This document shows, in pieces, positions 48,201 to 58,740 of a stretch of DNA of 64,000 nucleotides. The stretch covers positions 15,783,896 to 15,847,895 of the forward strand of contig OY992837.1 of NCBI GenBank assembly GCA_963921425.1. The letters are read 5' to 3'. Each line of letters begins with the position of its first letter. The stretch's first letter is position 1. This stretch comes from Dryas octopetala (taxonomy: Eukaryota > Streptophyta > Magnoliopsida > Rosales > Rosaceae). The notes under the pieces are model-generated. The model saw nothing but the letters and a program-made list of their open reading frames with translations, was not told the DNA's origin and made no database searches. The translations under genes and the position numbers were made by a program.

Positions 48201-49982
48201 CAGGTAAAGGATAATACACATGCAAAAATCACAGGGATTGACCAGAGAGAAATATATCCTGCCGCTTCTGCAATATTCTCTTCTTGGCCTAAAGCCTCTA
48301 AAATTGGGGTTGTAAAGATACAAATGGGAACAAGGAGGAATGTGGTCACAAACAATACTATCCATGACCTTTGAAGATGTATCCCAAGCATGTGGTATTG
48401 TTTTGCACCATAGGATTGACCACAAAGAGTTTCCAGAGCACTAGCCATGCCCAGCTGTAGATTAAGAGATTCACAAGCATAAGTCAGATCACATTGCAAA
48501 CCCTAGCTGTTATGTGAAGCTTTAATAGAGCCAATGACTACATTAACTAATTGGATGTTTTAGCCACAGAAAAGGATGGTTATCTCACATAGCCTCGATC
48601 AATAAATTAGAATATAGTGGGGTATTTAGACTCACATAAGATCAATATATGTAAACTGGGATTTTAATTTACTGACTTCCCTACAAAATGCATTTCATAG
48701 ATTTATATGATGTGTCATAAATTAAAGAAAATTTGAATAATAAGCAACTACTGATCTTCGAAGCCATATAATTGAATTTTATTCATTTGCATGGTACAAT
48801 AACAACAAAACAACAGAAATAATAAAACCAATTGAAATTGAACAATTTGAGTTTGACACAAGCACGTATGTGAAAGCTTTATCTACTTATAAGCTAAAGC
48901 TTTTTAGTACTACACAAACTTAGCTTCCAAAATTTCTTCACATGTTACAAGTCAAAACTTGAATAAAAGAAAATGGCTAAAAGCAAAATAATGTACCATG
49001 AGGCCTGCAAAATCGCATATTATGTTTAATAAATCTGAGGCCTTTATTACAGGACTAAACAAGTTTTCTGCCATTTAGATTTGAAGTTATAAACATTGAA
49101 TATTTTTTTCCTACATTAATGCGTTATATTGGCTAGCTCTGTTTTCTTTTTGAAGTTACAAAAAAGTTGTATCTGGCAACAATTTTCTTTTGATACATTC
49201 TACTACCAAATTGGTAGTGTAGATAAAAGCTGCAGTCAAAATATTGCTCATACCTTATTTCAAGATATTTGAATTTTATTCCATGAATTATTCACTTAAA
49301 ATACCAAGAAAACAATCACATGTTTCCTCATAATTTTCAATTAACATGTCTAACCAAGTTTCAGTCAATATTTCCGATGTGTGCTTTCATTCTGTTACTG
49401 AAAATTTCATCCGAACAATACAAGTTTATATTTTCTCCCAATATCAGAATATATCAAGTACCAGTTTATCTAGTAGTTTCCAGAGGATGCATAGTAGCAT
49501 ATAGAAGTTACAAGTTTCATGTTAATATACAGTTAGCTAGTCTAACAAAAATTGTTAGTATGCATGTGATTATCTGTGGAAAGGGAGCAAAGTGTGCAAA
49601 TATAGGTAAAGAAATCCTTTTATCAGTTTTTTTAACCAATCTCTCATGTGAAGCTGTTTATAGATACATAATTATATACCAGTAGCTACAAAAAGTAACA
49701 GGAGCCAAAACATACCAAGATTCCATTTGCGAACCTCAAAAGTACAGTGAATACAAGTGAAAATGCAGCTAGTTCAGTAGACCCAATGTGACCAATGAAG
49801 GCTTGACTGATGACATTTGTTCCAAAAGTGGAGAATCTGGTGAATATTGCTGGACCAGCCACCACCCAGATCTTCTTGGTTTCACTCCATACCCTGTACC
49901 TCAGAGGCAAATCATCATCAACACTCTCTTGTTCACTTATCTCTTTTACCAGAAGATTCTTTTTAATGTCATCTTCTTCCAT
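39255..49982 (-). CDS. MATE/DETOXIFICATION efflux transporter (eight coding exons, 489 aa)
   Basis: Coding exons in order: 49982-49716, 48454-47913, 42660-42574, 42407-42351, 42128-41890, 41696-41578, 39569-39483, 39326-39255. All introns are GT-AG and phases agree, giving 489 residues, the normal size of plant DTX proteins. These are secondary antiporters that export organic compounds across the plasma or vacuolar membrane. Landmarks: a roughly 30-residue acidic N-terminus, [35 protein letters not shown], the family signature [63 protein letters not shown] and the tail [11 protein letters not shown]. The alternation of hydrophobic segments fits 12 membrane helices. Motifs are closest to the DTX20-29 group as I recall it. 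Intron 2 contains a 4.8-kb copia element and a large intron lies before exon 7, but the coding sequence is unbroken. Substrate unknown. Confidence 0.92.
40001..40580. repeat. three-unit tandem repeat of about 185-197 bp in MATE intron 6
   Basis: Units begin near 40003, 40198 and 40383 with atacatata..atacct. Each contains gcctccactttgg, aaaaatataac, acatagcacta, a ccaaa.cctt block and ataaaacaaaagaagaaaaag. Unit length varies by small deletions. Confidence 0.75.
42780..42924 (-). repeat. copia 3' LTR
   Basis: 145 bp; plus-strand ends acttgataa and gctaact. The minus-strand ends AGTTAG...CAAGT are not the usual TG...CA, but both LTRs and the TATAG duplication agree on these limits. Confidence 0.92.
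42925..42936 (-). promoter_or_regulatory. copia polypurine tract
   Basis: Minus strand ttgagggggat directly upstream of the 3' LTR, the expected plus-strand primer site. Confidence 0.75.
42932..44226 (-). pseudogene. copia reverse transcriptase and RNase H (broken)
   Basis: RT begins after IDY at about 44229 with a stop where the conserved ETFAPVA motif starts. It continues with [10 protein letters not shown], a further stop near 44062, then [11 protein letters not shown] and the catalytic YVDDM (about 43885). A break near 43700 precedes an intact 247-codon RNase H stretch (43675-42932) with [47 protein letters not shown] and the C-terminal DQLADMMT. At least three lesions. Confidence 0.9.
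44229..46055 (-). pseudogene. copia protease and integrase (broken)
   Basis: The protease active site DSGAT lies just upstream of 46055 and the open reading continues to 45357. It includes the gag-pre-integrase zinc site (LLWHCRLGH..., CEQC) and the integrase start, where the usual D of SDVWGP reads E (TEVWGPF). After a break near 45350 the core goes on ([26 protein letters not shown]). A further frame, 45083-44229, covers the integrase C-terminus ([22 protein letters not shown]) and the linker into RT. Confidence 0.88.
46052..47090 (-). pseudogene. copia gag (broken)
   Basis: Starts [14 protein letters not shown] at 47090 with the copia gag motif [12 protein letters not shown]. It shifts frame near 46880 and meets a Trp-to-stop change (tgg to tga) at about 46748. 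It then runs 46693-46052 with the zinc knuckle [14 protein letters not shown] (about 46295-46254). Confidence 0.88.
47420..47431 (-). promoter_or_regulatory. primer binding site, initiator tRNA-Met type
   Basis: Minus strand TGGTATCAGAGC begins exactly at the end of the 5' LTR; this is complementary to the 3' end of plant initiator tRNA-Met and is standard for copia. Confidence 0.93.
47432..47576 (-). repeat. copia 5' LTR
   Basis: 145 bp, partner of 42780-42924 with five substitutions. Confidence 0.92.
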
Positions 49983-50472
49983 TTGAGCAAGTATATATCT
50001 CTCTTTACCCTGCAAAATATATATGATTTCCCTTTAGCAAAGATTGGAAATGTATTTCTCCTGGTAAAGAAAAAAGTGCATCGATTTTCAAATGATGATC
50101 CACTGATATATTAAAAAGAGAGCTGTGAAATATAACTTATTTAGATGTGTACTCGATTTATATTATACAGGTTTTCGTAGATATTTTTAAGTGATGGACA
50201 CAGATTTTAATTTATTGACGCCTATTATAGACTATGGACCATGGAGAGTTAAGTGATAGGCTTTTGCAAAATTCTATATTGAGTCTAACAGAGTTTGACA
50301 GATCTACTTCTTTTCATTCATTTATACAATTCAGCTGTGCAACTGACACAGCAAAGTTAATACTTGCAAATTAAATGATTAACTTAACTACCATACTAAC
50401 ATTTTAACTGTGACAATTCCGGTCTTTTACTTGAACAGTTGATCAAGCAAAATTAAGATCAATATATATATA

Positions 50473-50882
50473 CAGGGCCCTTCCAATAAGGGATCTCTCA
50501 TTTAGTGTTAAATGAGGGATCACCCTGTGTGGCCCACACCGGTCGTTTTATATTAATCCGAACCGTCCATTTTTTACATCTCCATTGATAAATCATCCTT
50601 ACAAAAAATCAGCCAAATCAGAAATCGTTTACCCGTTCGTTTTAGCGGTCAAAGTTTAAAACAAATGGACGAACAACAAATACTTCTATAAACACATAAA
50701 CTTTGACCGCTTAATTGAACGGGTAAACGATTTCCGATTTGGCTGATTTTTTGCAGGGATGATCTATCAATAGAGATGTAAACAATAGACGGTTCGGATT
50801 AATACAAAACGACCGGTGTGGGCCACACAGGGTGATCTCTCATTTAACACTAAATGAGGAATCCTTATTGGAAGGGCCCTCT
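50473..50882. mobile_element. (TA)n-flanked foldback element M1, in MATE leader intron
   Basis: About 410 bp with near full-length complementary arms (agggcccttccaataaggga at the left matched by its complement at the right, meeting near 50665-50690) and (TA)n on both sides. It is the longest and best-paired copy of the family M1-M10 and lies in the 5' UTR intron of the MATE gene. The matching intron of the second MATE copy lacks it. Confidence 0.85.
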
Positions 50883-50999
50883 ATATATATACTTTGTATT
50901 AAGTAAGTCATCAAATTCTTGTACTTTCTCAGACCAACAAAAAGGACACCTTTCTACCAAATTATATATCATATATATGTTTAGGGAAAAAACCAAAGA

Positions 51000-51002
<3 letters not shown>

Positions 51003-51040
<38 letters not shown>
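51003..51040 (+). repeat. (GA)n microsatellite at MATE leader donor
   Basis: About 19 GA units directly inside the leader intron (CT on the coding strand). The second MATE copy has the matching CT run at 60829-60861. Confidence 0.95.
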
Positions 51041-51043
<3 letters not shown>

Positions 51044-51046
51044 CAC

Positions 51047-51195
51047 AGGAGTTATTTAGCGGCTGCTGAAAAGGCCAAGGCCAAGGACTTATAGAGTAAC
51101 GAAGTTGACCATTTCAGTGCTATCCTTAGCAAGCAATCACCAAAACTGTTTTGGGAGTAGTCTAGTTTTGGTAGTTGAGTTTTGCTCCAAGCTAC
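51047..51195 (-). promoter_or_regulatory. 5' UTR exon of the MATE gene
   Basis: Minus-strand sequence with tactcccaaaacagttttgg and gtgattgctt ending in the donor aactcct/gtgagt at 51047/51046. The same landmarks occur in order upstream of the second MATE copy (60745-60815). The acceptor of this intron is ttttgcag at 50011-50010, 27 bases before the ATG. Transcription start unknown. Confidence 0.72.
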
Positions 51196-51568
51196 CAGAG
51201 CAAGAGGAAGATGAAGAGAGAGAGAGAGATCGATACCAGTTCGATGAGAGCATTAATGAATAATGAGCAGACCAAATTATTGGTATTCGGTCTATAAGAA
51301 AGACAAAAGCTAAGAACATAATAGACTACATAATAGACGTCTGACTGGAATGGATTGCATGGCCGCTAGCTTTACCAGTTACCACTAGGCACCAGCTCGG
51401 ATGCACATTATTAACTACAGTCCAATTTTATCTACCGACAAAAACTTTTATATACATGAGGTTATGAAATTAGTTATGTAGTTATGTGGTGACCTGAAAA
51501 TACGATTAGTTTTGCATTAATTTATTAATTAGTTAGTTTTAGAGCATTCTTATATATATATATATATA

Positions 51569-51980
51569 GCTCTCTTTCAATAAGGGATTCCTCATTTAGT
51601 GTTAAATGAGGGACACTAAATAAGGGATCCCTTTGTGGAGTCCACACGGATCATTTTATGTCGATCAGAACCATCTATTTTTTACATCTCCATTGATAGA
51701 TCATCTTTGTAAAAATTAGCTGAATTGAAAACCGTTAAGATATATAATTTGAATCAAATAAATGGATGAACAACAAGTTCGTTTATAAACACCTAAACTT
51801 TGATCGCTTAATCAAACGGGTATATGGTTTCTGATTTGACTGATTTTTTCCAAGAATGATTTATCAATGAAGATGTAAAAAATAGACGGTTCGGATCGAC
51901 ACAAAACGACTCATGTGGGCCCTACAAGGGGGATCCCTCATTTAATACTAAATGAGGGATCTCTTATTGGAAGGAGGCTG
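51569..51980. mobile_element. (TA)n-flanked foldback element M2
   Basis: Same family as M1: ends ctctttcaataagggat and atctcttattggaaggaggc, internal inverted halves, (TA)n at both borders. Confidence 0.8.
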
Positions 51981-52002
51981 TATATATATATATATATATA
52001 TA

Positions 52003-52359
52003 AGCCCCTTCCGTTAAGAGATTTCTCATAAGGCTCATTCTATGTTGTATTTCAATTATCCGTCTATTTTGTTGGTGTCTATTCAAAGATGATTTTATAA
52101 AAAAAATTAGACAAATCGGAAATCATTAAGATATCTAATTGTGATGACTGATGAAACAAATAGACGAGCAAAATGTTTTCGATAAACACTTGAAATTGTG
52201 ATCATTTAATCAACAGTCAAATGATTTTTTATTTTCCTAATTTTTGCAAGAATGATACTTCAATGAAAAAAAATAATAATAAATGGTTCCGATTATAAAA
52301 AATACTCTATGGAGTGGGCCCCATGAGAGATCCCTTAAATATGCACGGAAGGGTCCTGT
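52003..52359. mobile_element. (TA)n-flanked foldback element M3
   Basis: Ends agccccttccgttaagagat and cacggaagggtcct; shares the central block gatcatttaatcaacagtcaa with M4 and M5. Confidence 0.75.
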
Positions 52360-52367
52360 ATATATAT

Positions 52368-52763
52368 AGGTCCCTTCAGATGTGAGATCCCATATTTAGG
52401 CTTATTTATGGGATTCCTCATTTGGCCCACTTCATATAGTATTTTAACGATCCGAACCGTCTATTTTTTAAGTTTATATTCAAAGATCATCCTTTCAAAA
52501 AATTAAGCAAATCAGAAACCATTAAGTTATCAAACTTTTATTAAATAAATAGACGAACAAAATATTTTCGATAAACACTTGAAATGGTGATCATTTAATC
52601 AACAGTTAAATGATTTCTGATTAACCTAATTTTTTCTGAGCACGATCCTTCAATGGAGACTAAAAAAGTAGATGGTTCGGATCGATAAAATACAATGTGG
52701 AGTGAGCCCCATGAGGGATCCCACAAATAAGCCTAAATGTGGGATCCCACACCTGAAGCTCTT

Positions 52764-52766
<3 letters not shown>
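52368..52766. mobile_element. (TA)n-flanked foldback element M4
   Basis: Ends gatcccatatttaggcttat and ataagcctaaatgtgggatc, then (TA)n. Arms complementary with mismatches. Confidence 0.8.
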
Positions 52767-52802
<36 letters not shown>

Positions 52803-53189
52803 GCCCTTTCATGTGTGAGATCCCACATTTAGGCTTATTTGTGGGATCCTAATGTGGAGGCCACTCCACAATCCACATTAGATTTCAAAAATTCTAATTG
52901 TCTATTTTTTAATTTACATTCAAAGATTATCCTTGCAAAAAATTAAGCAAATCGGAAACAATTAAGCTATCAAACTTTGATCAAATAAATAGACAAACAA
53001 AATATTTTCGATAAACACTTAAAATGGTGATCATTTAATCAATGGTCAAATGGTTTCCGATTAACATAATTTTTTGCAAATACGATCATTCAATGAAGAC
53101 AAAAAAAGTAGACGGTTCAGATCGTTAAAATACAATGTAGAGTAGCCCCCATGAGGATCCCACAAATAAGCCTAAATGTGGAATCCTAC

Positions 53190-55836
53190 TGTTGGGTCCT
53201 TAAATGTGTGCAGTTTAGGCCCTCTATCTTCATGTATTTAGTACTTAGTACTTAGTCCCTATATTTTGTGTTATTTATTTGTGTTTCTCTCTTTTGTAGG
53301 TGGAAAGCCCATAGGTAACAAATGGATGCAAATCAGCCTATTTTGAGCTTAAATGAGTATTTTTTGTTTAAAGAGAAGCCCAAGACCAAGAGAGGGTCCA
53401 AGAGTACGAAAAAAGGTGAAAGCCCAGCCCAAACCATAAGAGAAGTGGCGTGTGTGCTAAGTGAATGGCTGGCCGCACCTTGCAAAGATTTTCCTTCCTA
53501 ATTTGGCTCTTAAAATCAGATTTTTAATTTTCTTAATTATCTCCTTTTAATTTCTGATTTATTGGAGGCTTATTAGGGGAGGAAATCAGCTACATGCAAG
53601 TCTATAGGGATCAGCTACACTTACCTATTTAAACCAAAATCTTGCTGAGTTCTAAGGTTCCCATACTGGGAGAAAAATCAGAAAAAGAGAGAGAGGGGCT
53701 GCAGCTTGGAGGCGTGAGCTCTCCTAGGGTTTTGGCTTTTCTTCTCCTCTTTTCTTGTAATTTTGGAGATGAAAAACATGATTTCTTTGATGTTCTTGTT
53801 TTCTAGCATGAACTAATCACGTTTTCTAGGGCCTAGGGTTCAGCCCTAGGCAGAATATTCAATGGATTGGTGATGTAGTTGCTGTTTGTTTAATTTCATG
53901 GATTTGATGATTTTGATTTCACTTTTATCATTGTTCTTTATGTGTTTACAATCCTTGATCACCTAGGGTTATTGCATCTAGAATTAATCAATTTAGGGTG
54001 AGGACAACCAATTAGCCCCTAATACAAGTGATAAACAACTTAGGATTTAGTAATTGGCTGAATTCTAATTGTGTGAAATCAATACTAAATCACCTAAGGT
54101 AGACGCCATGCCTTAGGGTTTTATTTACATTCATAATCTCATTTGTGTATTAATGGACCTTGCTGCATTCTTAGGTAGATGCCATGCCTAGTATCATGGT
54201 CCGCACTTAGAGTTGTGCTTCCGTGACATTAATATGAAGTATGGAGGGTCAAATGGCAAGAGAATAGCAATTGTTTGGCGAAGAGTGGCCGGGTTGTGCG
54301 CGTGGAAGGGTAATTTTGTAATTTGGCTGTTTCGGAGTCTTTCGGTTGGAATTTGGAAAATCTAAAAATACCGGTAAATCCAGGAGGTCGAAATGAGTCC
54401 AACGCAACTGACGGTTCGTCATTCAGAGTTCGGATGAATTAATTATGGCCAATTATGACTCATCGCGCAAGTTGATATTTTCTCCTGCTTTGTGAAGAAA
54501 GTCATAAAATGCTCTTTAGGGGGAGACATGGTGTCAGGCTCTCCACCACCCCCAACGCTCACACCCATGAAGCGTTAAGCGAGCTACTCTAGGAACCTTT
54601 GGGGACCTAGGGGGCGGGCACATGACTTCCGGAGGGCGGTCATGTGTCTCCGTGGGACAGGAGGTCCCACGGACAGTACAAGCGAGCGGGAGTGCTTGTA
54701 TTGCGCTGGGCGCGCGCACACAAGGCTACAAGAGGAATTCCCTTATGCCGCACCGTATGCACATCACGCCCACTACATGTGAACTCCCGGAGACTTGATG
54801 GTGCACATTGGCCATGTAGTACTCAACGAGGGCATCGGCTTGGGTTCGGCCATGCACAATACATGATGCTAGCAGGCACGGGAGGGGCGACCCCGTGCCA
54901 ACGAGAGAAAGTTAATGTAGGGCATTGGAGAAGAGTTGCTCACTCGGGTGGCATGCTTGCAAGTTGGCTTGCATGTTCAACTCGAGGAAAGGACTATGGG
55001 CGCGAGCTAGCCCTTAGTGCCATGACAAATGAGACGTGGGAGCAAAGTAAGACCCGACATGTGAGAATGGAATGCCGGCGTCATGAGAACCTATCGATCG
55101 GGCGAGTGTCTTGGCTGAGAACCTTGGCACAAGGAAGCAATCGTATAGTCGCTATGAGCGAGACTCGAGATGAGTAGTTCTTGCTGGCAAGCCTCAAGAA
55201 GGCAACGAATGGGTCAAAATCTTAAAAAGAGCACAGAGAAAGGATGCTGGCCTTGATTCAGAGGAATCTTGGCGCCGCACGGGCAAATTCCGCTGCGTAA
55301 AAAGTGAGCCCGTGACACCTAGGTTGCATTTAGGGTACAAAACTAGGGTAGACGCTATGCATTAGTTTGTACATTTGGGGAATCATGCATTTCATGCTAT
55401 GCCATAGGTGAATATGCGAATGCTATCATCAATAGGAAGTAAAGGTTTTAGAAATTGCACTATGACATTGAGTACAAGATCTAGTGGTAAAGTCCTAGAG
55501 TCCTAGTATCATCATCCATCTATTTTCACAAGATAACTTGCTGTTTTCATCCTCTCTACTAGTTGCGCATCTTAGTCTTTAAAGTAGGTTTAATTTGTTG
55601 TTTTCAAGTCATACAAACCTCATCCAACTCATGTGTGTGTGTGTGTGTTTCATTTCAGTAAGTAGCTGCCCTAGGTGTGACAACTTGGGCAGCCACTTGT
55701 GTTTTATTTTCTTGTTTTGTTTTAGCTCTAAGGTTTATTATTTGAAGATTTTAATTAGTCCTCGTAGGACCAACCTTGTTTGTCATCTATATTATATATA
55801 GATTCATGCACTGCAAGTAGTAAAATATAACGAACA
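53190..55836. mobile_element. probable solo LTR (2.6 kb) inserted in M5
   Basis: Starts tgttgggtcc, ends cgaaca, and is flanked by the 5-bp duplication cctac (53185-53189 and 55837-55841). Removing it restores a continuous M5. It contains no pol sequence, primer site or second LTR, so a solo LTR left by recombination is the best reading; a non-coding element is possible. It is interrupted by 54192-55317. Confidence 0.78.
54192..55317 (-). mobile_element. second LTR-like insertion nested in the first
   Basis: 1,126 bp, GC-richer than its surroundings. Inverted ends are TATCATGG (left) and CCGTGACA (right), i.e. TGTCACGG..CCGTGACA with two transitions. The 5-bp duplication cctag flanks it at 54187-54191 and 55318-55322. 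On the minus strand it begins TGTCACGGGCTCAC, the style of some plant gypsy LTRs. Open frames inside (e.g. 54644-55177) have no known domain. A second ccgtgaca at 54221-54228 makes the left border slightly uncertain. Confidence 0.65.
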
Positions 55837-55841
55837 CCTAC

Positions 55842-55876
55842 ACCTAAAGTTCTATATATATATATATATATATACA
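55842..55876. repeat. (TA)n junction between M5 and M6
   Basis: End of M5 followed by a TA dinucleotide run into M6. Confidence 0.8.
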
Positions 55877-56272
55877 CAGGGAGCTTCAAGTGTGGGATCC
55901 CACATTTAGTGTTAAATGTGGGATGGGGCGAATGAGCCCACTCCATGTAATTTTTCAACAATCCGAACTGTCTATTTTTTAAGCCTCTATTCATAGATCA
56001 TTCTCACAAAAAATTAGCCAAATCGAAATGATTTGCCCATTTAACTTTGATCAAACAAATAGATGGTTTTGTCAAAAATATTTGGTTCATGTATTTGTTT
56101 GATCAAAGTTAGATAGGCAATTGATTTTCGATTTGGCTAATTTTTTGCGATGGTATTTGAATAGAGATCTAAAGAATAGATGATTTGGATCGTTGAAATA
56201 CTATATAAAGTGAGCCATATGAGGGATCCCACAAATAAAACTATTTATGGGATCCCACAATTGAAGAGGCCT
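55877..56272. mobile_element. (TA)n-flanked foldback element M6
   Basis: Ends gggagcttcaagtgtgggat and atcccacaattgaagaggcc; central inverted blocks at 56040-56130 (aactttgatcaaacaaatag and its complement). Confidence 0.8.
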
Positions 56273-56293
56273 ATATATATATATTTATATATA

Positions 56294-56684
56294 CAGGTTC
56301 CTTCAATTGTGAGATCCCACATTTAGGCTTATTTGTAGGATCCCAATGTGGGGCCCATTTCACAATCCACATTGTATTTTAATGATTCGAACCGTCTATT
56401 TTTTAAGTCTATATTCAAGGATATCCTTGCAAAAAATTAAGCAAATCGGAAACCATTAAATTATCAAACTTTGATCAAATAAATAGACGAACAAAATATT
56501 TTCGATAATGGTGATCATTTATCAATGGTCAAATGGTTTTTGATTATCCTAATTCTTTGCAAGCACTATTTTTCAATGGAGACAATAAAAGTAGACGATT
56601 CAGATCGTTAAAATTCAATGTGGAGTGGGTCTCATAAGGGGTCCCACAAATAATCCGAAATGTGGGATCCCATATTTGAAGCTC

Positions 56685-56690
<6 letters not shown>
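56294..56690. mobile_element. (TA)n-flanked foldback element M7
   Basis: Ends aggttccttcaattgtgaga and gggatcccatatttgaagct; shares tagacgaacaaaatattttc with M3-M5 and M8. Confidence 0.8.
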
Positions 56691-56720
<30 letters not shown>

Positions 56721-56721
<1 letters not shown>

Positions 56722-57150
56722 AGGCCCCTTCATGTGTGAGATCTCCCTTCATGTGTGAGATCTCACATTTAGGCTTATTTGTGGGATCCCAAAGTGGGGC
56801 TTACTCCACAATCCACATTGTATTTCAACAATCCGAACCATTTATTTTTTAAATCTATATTCAAAGATTATCATTGCAAAAAATTAAGCAAATCAGAAAC
56901 CATTAAGCTATCAAACTTTAATTAAATAAATAGACGAACAAAATATTTTTGATAAACACTTGAAATGGTGATCATTTAATTAACGGTAAAATGATTTCTG
57001 ATTAACCTAATTTTTAGCAAGCACGATCCTTCAATAGAGACCAAAAAAGTAGACGATTCTGATTATCAAAATATAATGTAGAGTGGGCCCCATGAGGGAT
57101 CCTACAAGGAAGTCTAAATGTAGGATTCCACACTTGAAGCTCTCTCTCTA
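56721..57150. mobile_element. (TA)n-flanked foldback element M8
   Basis: As M7, with a small tandem duplication of ccttcatgtgtgagatct at its left end (about 56728-56765). Confidence 0.8.
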
Positions 57151-57164
57151 TATACATATATATG

Positions 57165-57560
57165 TAGAGTGCCATTCCATTAAGGTGTACCTCATTTTAG
57201 GCATAATGAGGTATGGTTTGTGAGACCCACTCCGTATTTTATTTGAATGATCGACTGACTATTTTTTAAATTTTAATTTAAGGATTATTCTTGCAAAAAA
57301 TTAGACAAATCAAACATTGCTTAACTATTTGATTAAATGGTCATCATTTCAAGTATTTACCAAAATCACTATATTTGCCTATTTATTTGGTCACAGTTAG
57401 ATGTCTAATATTTTGTTTAATATTCTGCAAGGATGATCCTTAAATTGAGACTTAGAAAATTGACGCTTTTGATCATATATCAAACTACAATGCAGAGTAG
57501 GTTCTACAAACTGTACCTCATTATGCTTAAGATTAGGTATGCCTCAACATAATAGCCCTA
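57165..57560. mobile_element. (TA)n-flanked foldback element M9 (diverged)
   Basis: Ends tgccattccattaaggtgta and ttaagattaggtatgcctca; internal blocks still match the family but its termini have drifted. Confidence 0.65.
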
Positions 57561-57568
57561 CATATATA

Positions 57569-57805
57569 GGAGGAGCTTCTTAAAAGGTATTCCTTTTTTA
57601 TAAGAATAAAAGGGATATAATTTAATGATGCAACCGTCCATTTGTTAGATCCACACTCAAGGATCACCCTTACAAGAAAATGAACTAAATCGGGAATTAT
57701 TTAGTCATCTAACTATGTCCAAATAAATAGATTGACAAACACTGTATTTCCAATAAACAGTAAAATAATCATGATGATATCAAATGGTCAAACGAGTTGT
57801 GGTTT
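57569..57805. mobile_element. partial foldback element M10
   Basis: Starts ggaggagcttcttaaaaggt and shares the caaccgtccatttgttagat to caaatggtcaaac part of the family; no right end was found. Confidence 0.5.
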
Positions 57806-58300
57806 AATGCTTAATTCCCAAATTTTGGACAAAGCCCAAAATATGATACTAAATCACAAACCATAATGTTTTATGATGACGATTCTACACCACACCATAA
57901 AGTAATCAATTCTAAATTCTAGCTCAAACACTATAGACTATACATGCAAAATCTTACACTAATAAATCCCAATAAACTCTAATTAATTAATATCATAAAA
58001 TTAAACAAACATAAAACTAAAAATTATATTTTGACTCTTTAAGGAGAAAAATAAATGAAAAAGAGCTTGGTGGCAATGAAAGAGTTTAACTCTCACTTAG
58101 AATTTTTCAATAATTTTCTATTGTTTGACCCTTGGACAGGGGCAGAGCCAGATATTGATATATATTTTCGTGGACCATAAACTAAAACACAAAGCAATAT
58201 TTATGGAGACTTGGAGAGTAAGGCAGGGGTGCAAAAGCTTAATTATTGAAAGTTGTCTTTTAATTGATATTTTTTTTTTTCTTTCGGCCAAGGGTCTTTT
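57806..58300. other. intergenic, nothing recognised
   Basis: AT-rich DNA without a gene or repeat border that I can support. Confidence 0.4.
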
Positions 58301-58301
58301 A

Positions 58302-58735
58302 ATTGATGATTATACAACTCACTACAAATATTAGTGCACTATTATTTTCAGTCATGGTTACGATTATACGACCTCACAAGCAGGGACGAATGCACGTTAT
58401 GATTATAGTCATGGTTATGAGTGTACAACTAACTACAATTATTAGTGCACTATCTTTTTTGGGTTTTTATAACTTATCTAGGTGGCTTAGCCCACCCAAT
58501 TTCCATCCCAAGCCCACTGCCCACAGTTTATGCACGTTATGATTATAGTCATTGTTATGATTATACAACTCACTACAAATATTCGTGCACCATCTTTTTT
58601 GGTTTTTATAACTTATCTAGGTAGCTTAGCCCACCCAATTTCCATCCAAGCCCACTGCCCACAGTTTATGCACGTTATGATTATAGTCATGGTTATGATT
58701 ATACAACTCACTACAAATATTAGTGCACTATCTGT
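58302..58735 (+). repeat. three-unit tandem repeat, about 139 bp
   Basis: tgcacgttatgattatagtc recurs at 58391, 58531 and 58669 (spacing 140 and 138). Each unit also contains caactcactacaaatatt or a variant, gtgcac.atc, ataacttatctaggt and cccactgcccacag. A partial unit precedes the first. Confidence 0.88.
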
Positions 58736-58740
58736 TTAAG

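Larger units (their letters stand above)
52800..55853. mobile_element. foldback element M5, split by a nested LTR insertion
   Basis: Left part 52800-53189 and right remainder 55842-55853. Its 3' end resumes as acctaaagttct after the inserted LTR sequence (53190-55836), exactly where intact relatives read acctgaagctct. (TA)n lies on both outer sides. Confidence 0.82.

Noticed and set aside
54644..55177. 177-codon plus-strand frame in the GC-rich insert
   Set aside because: GC-rich DNA has few stops; no domain, and the insert has LTR-like borders.
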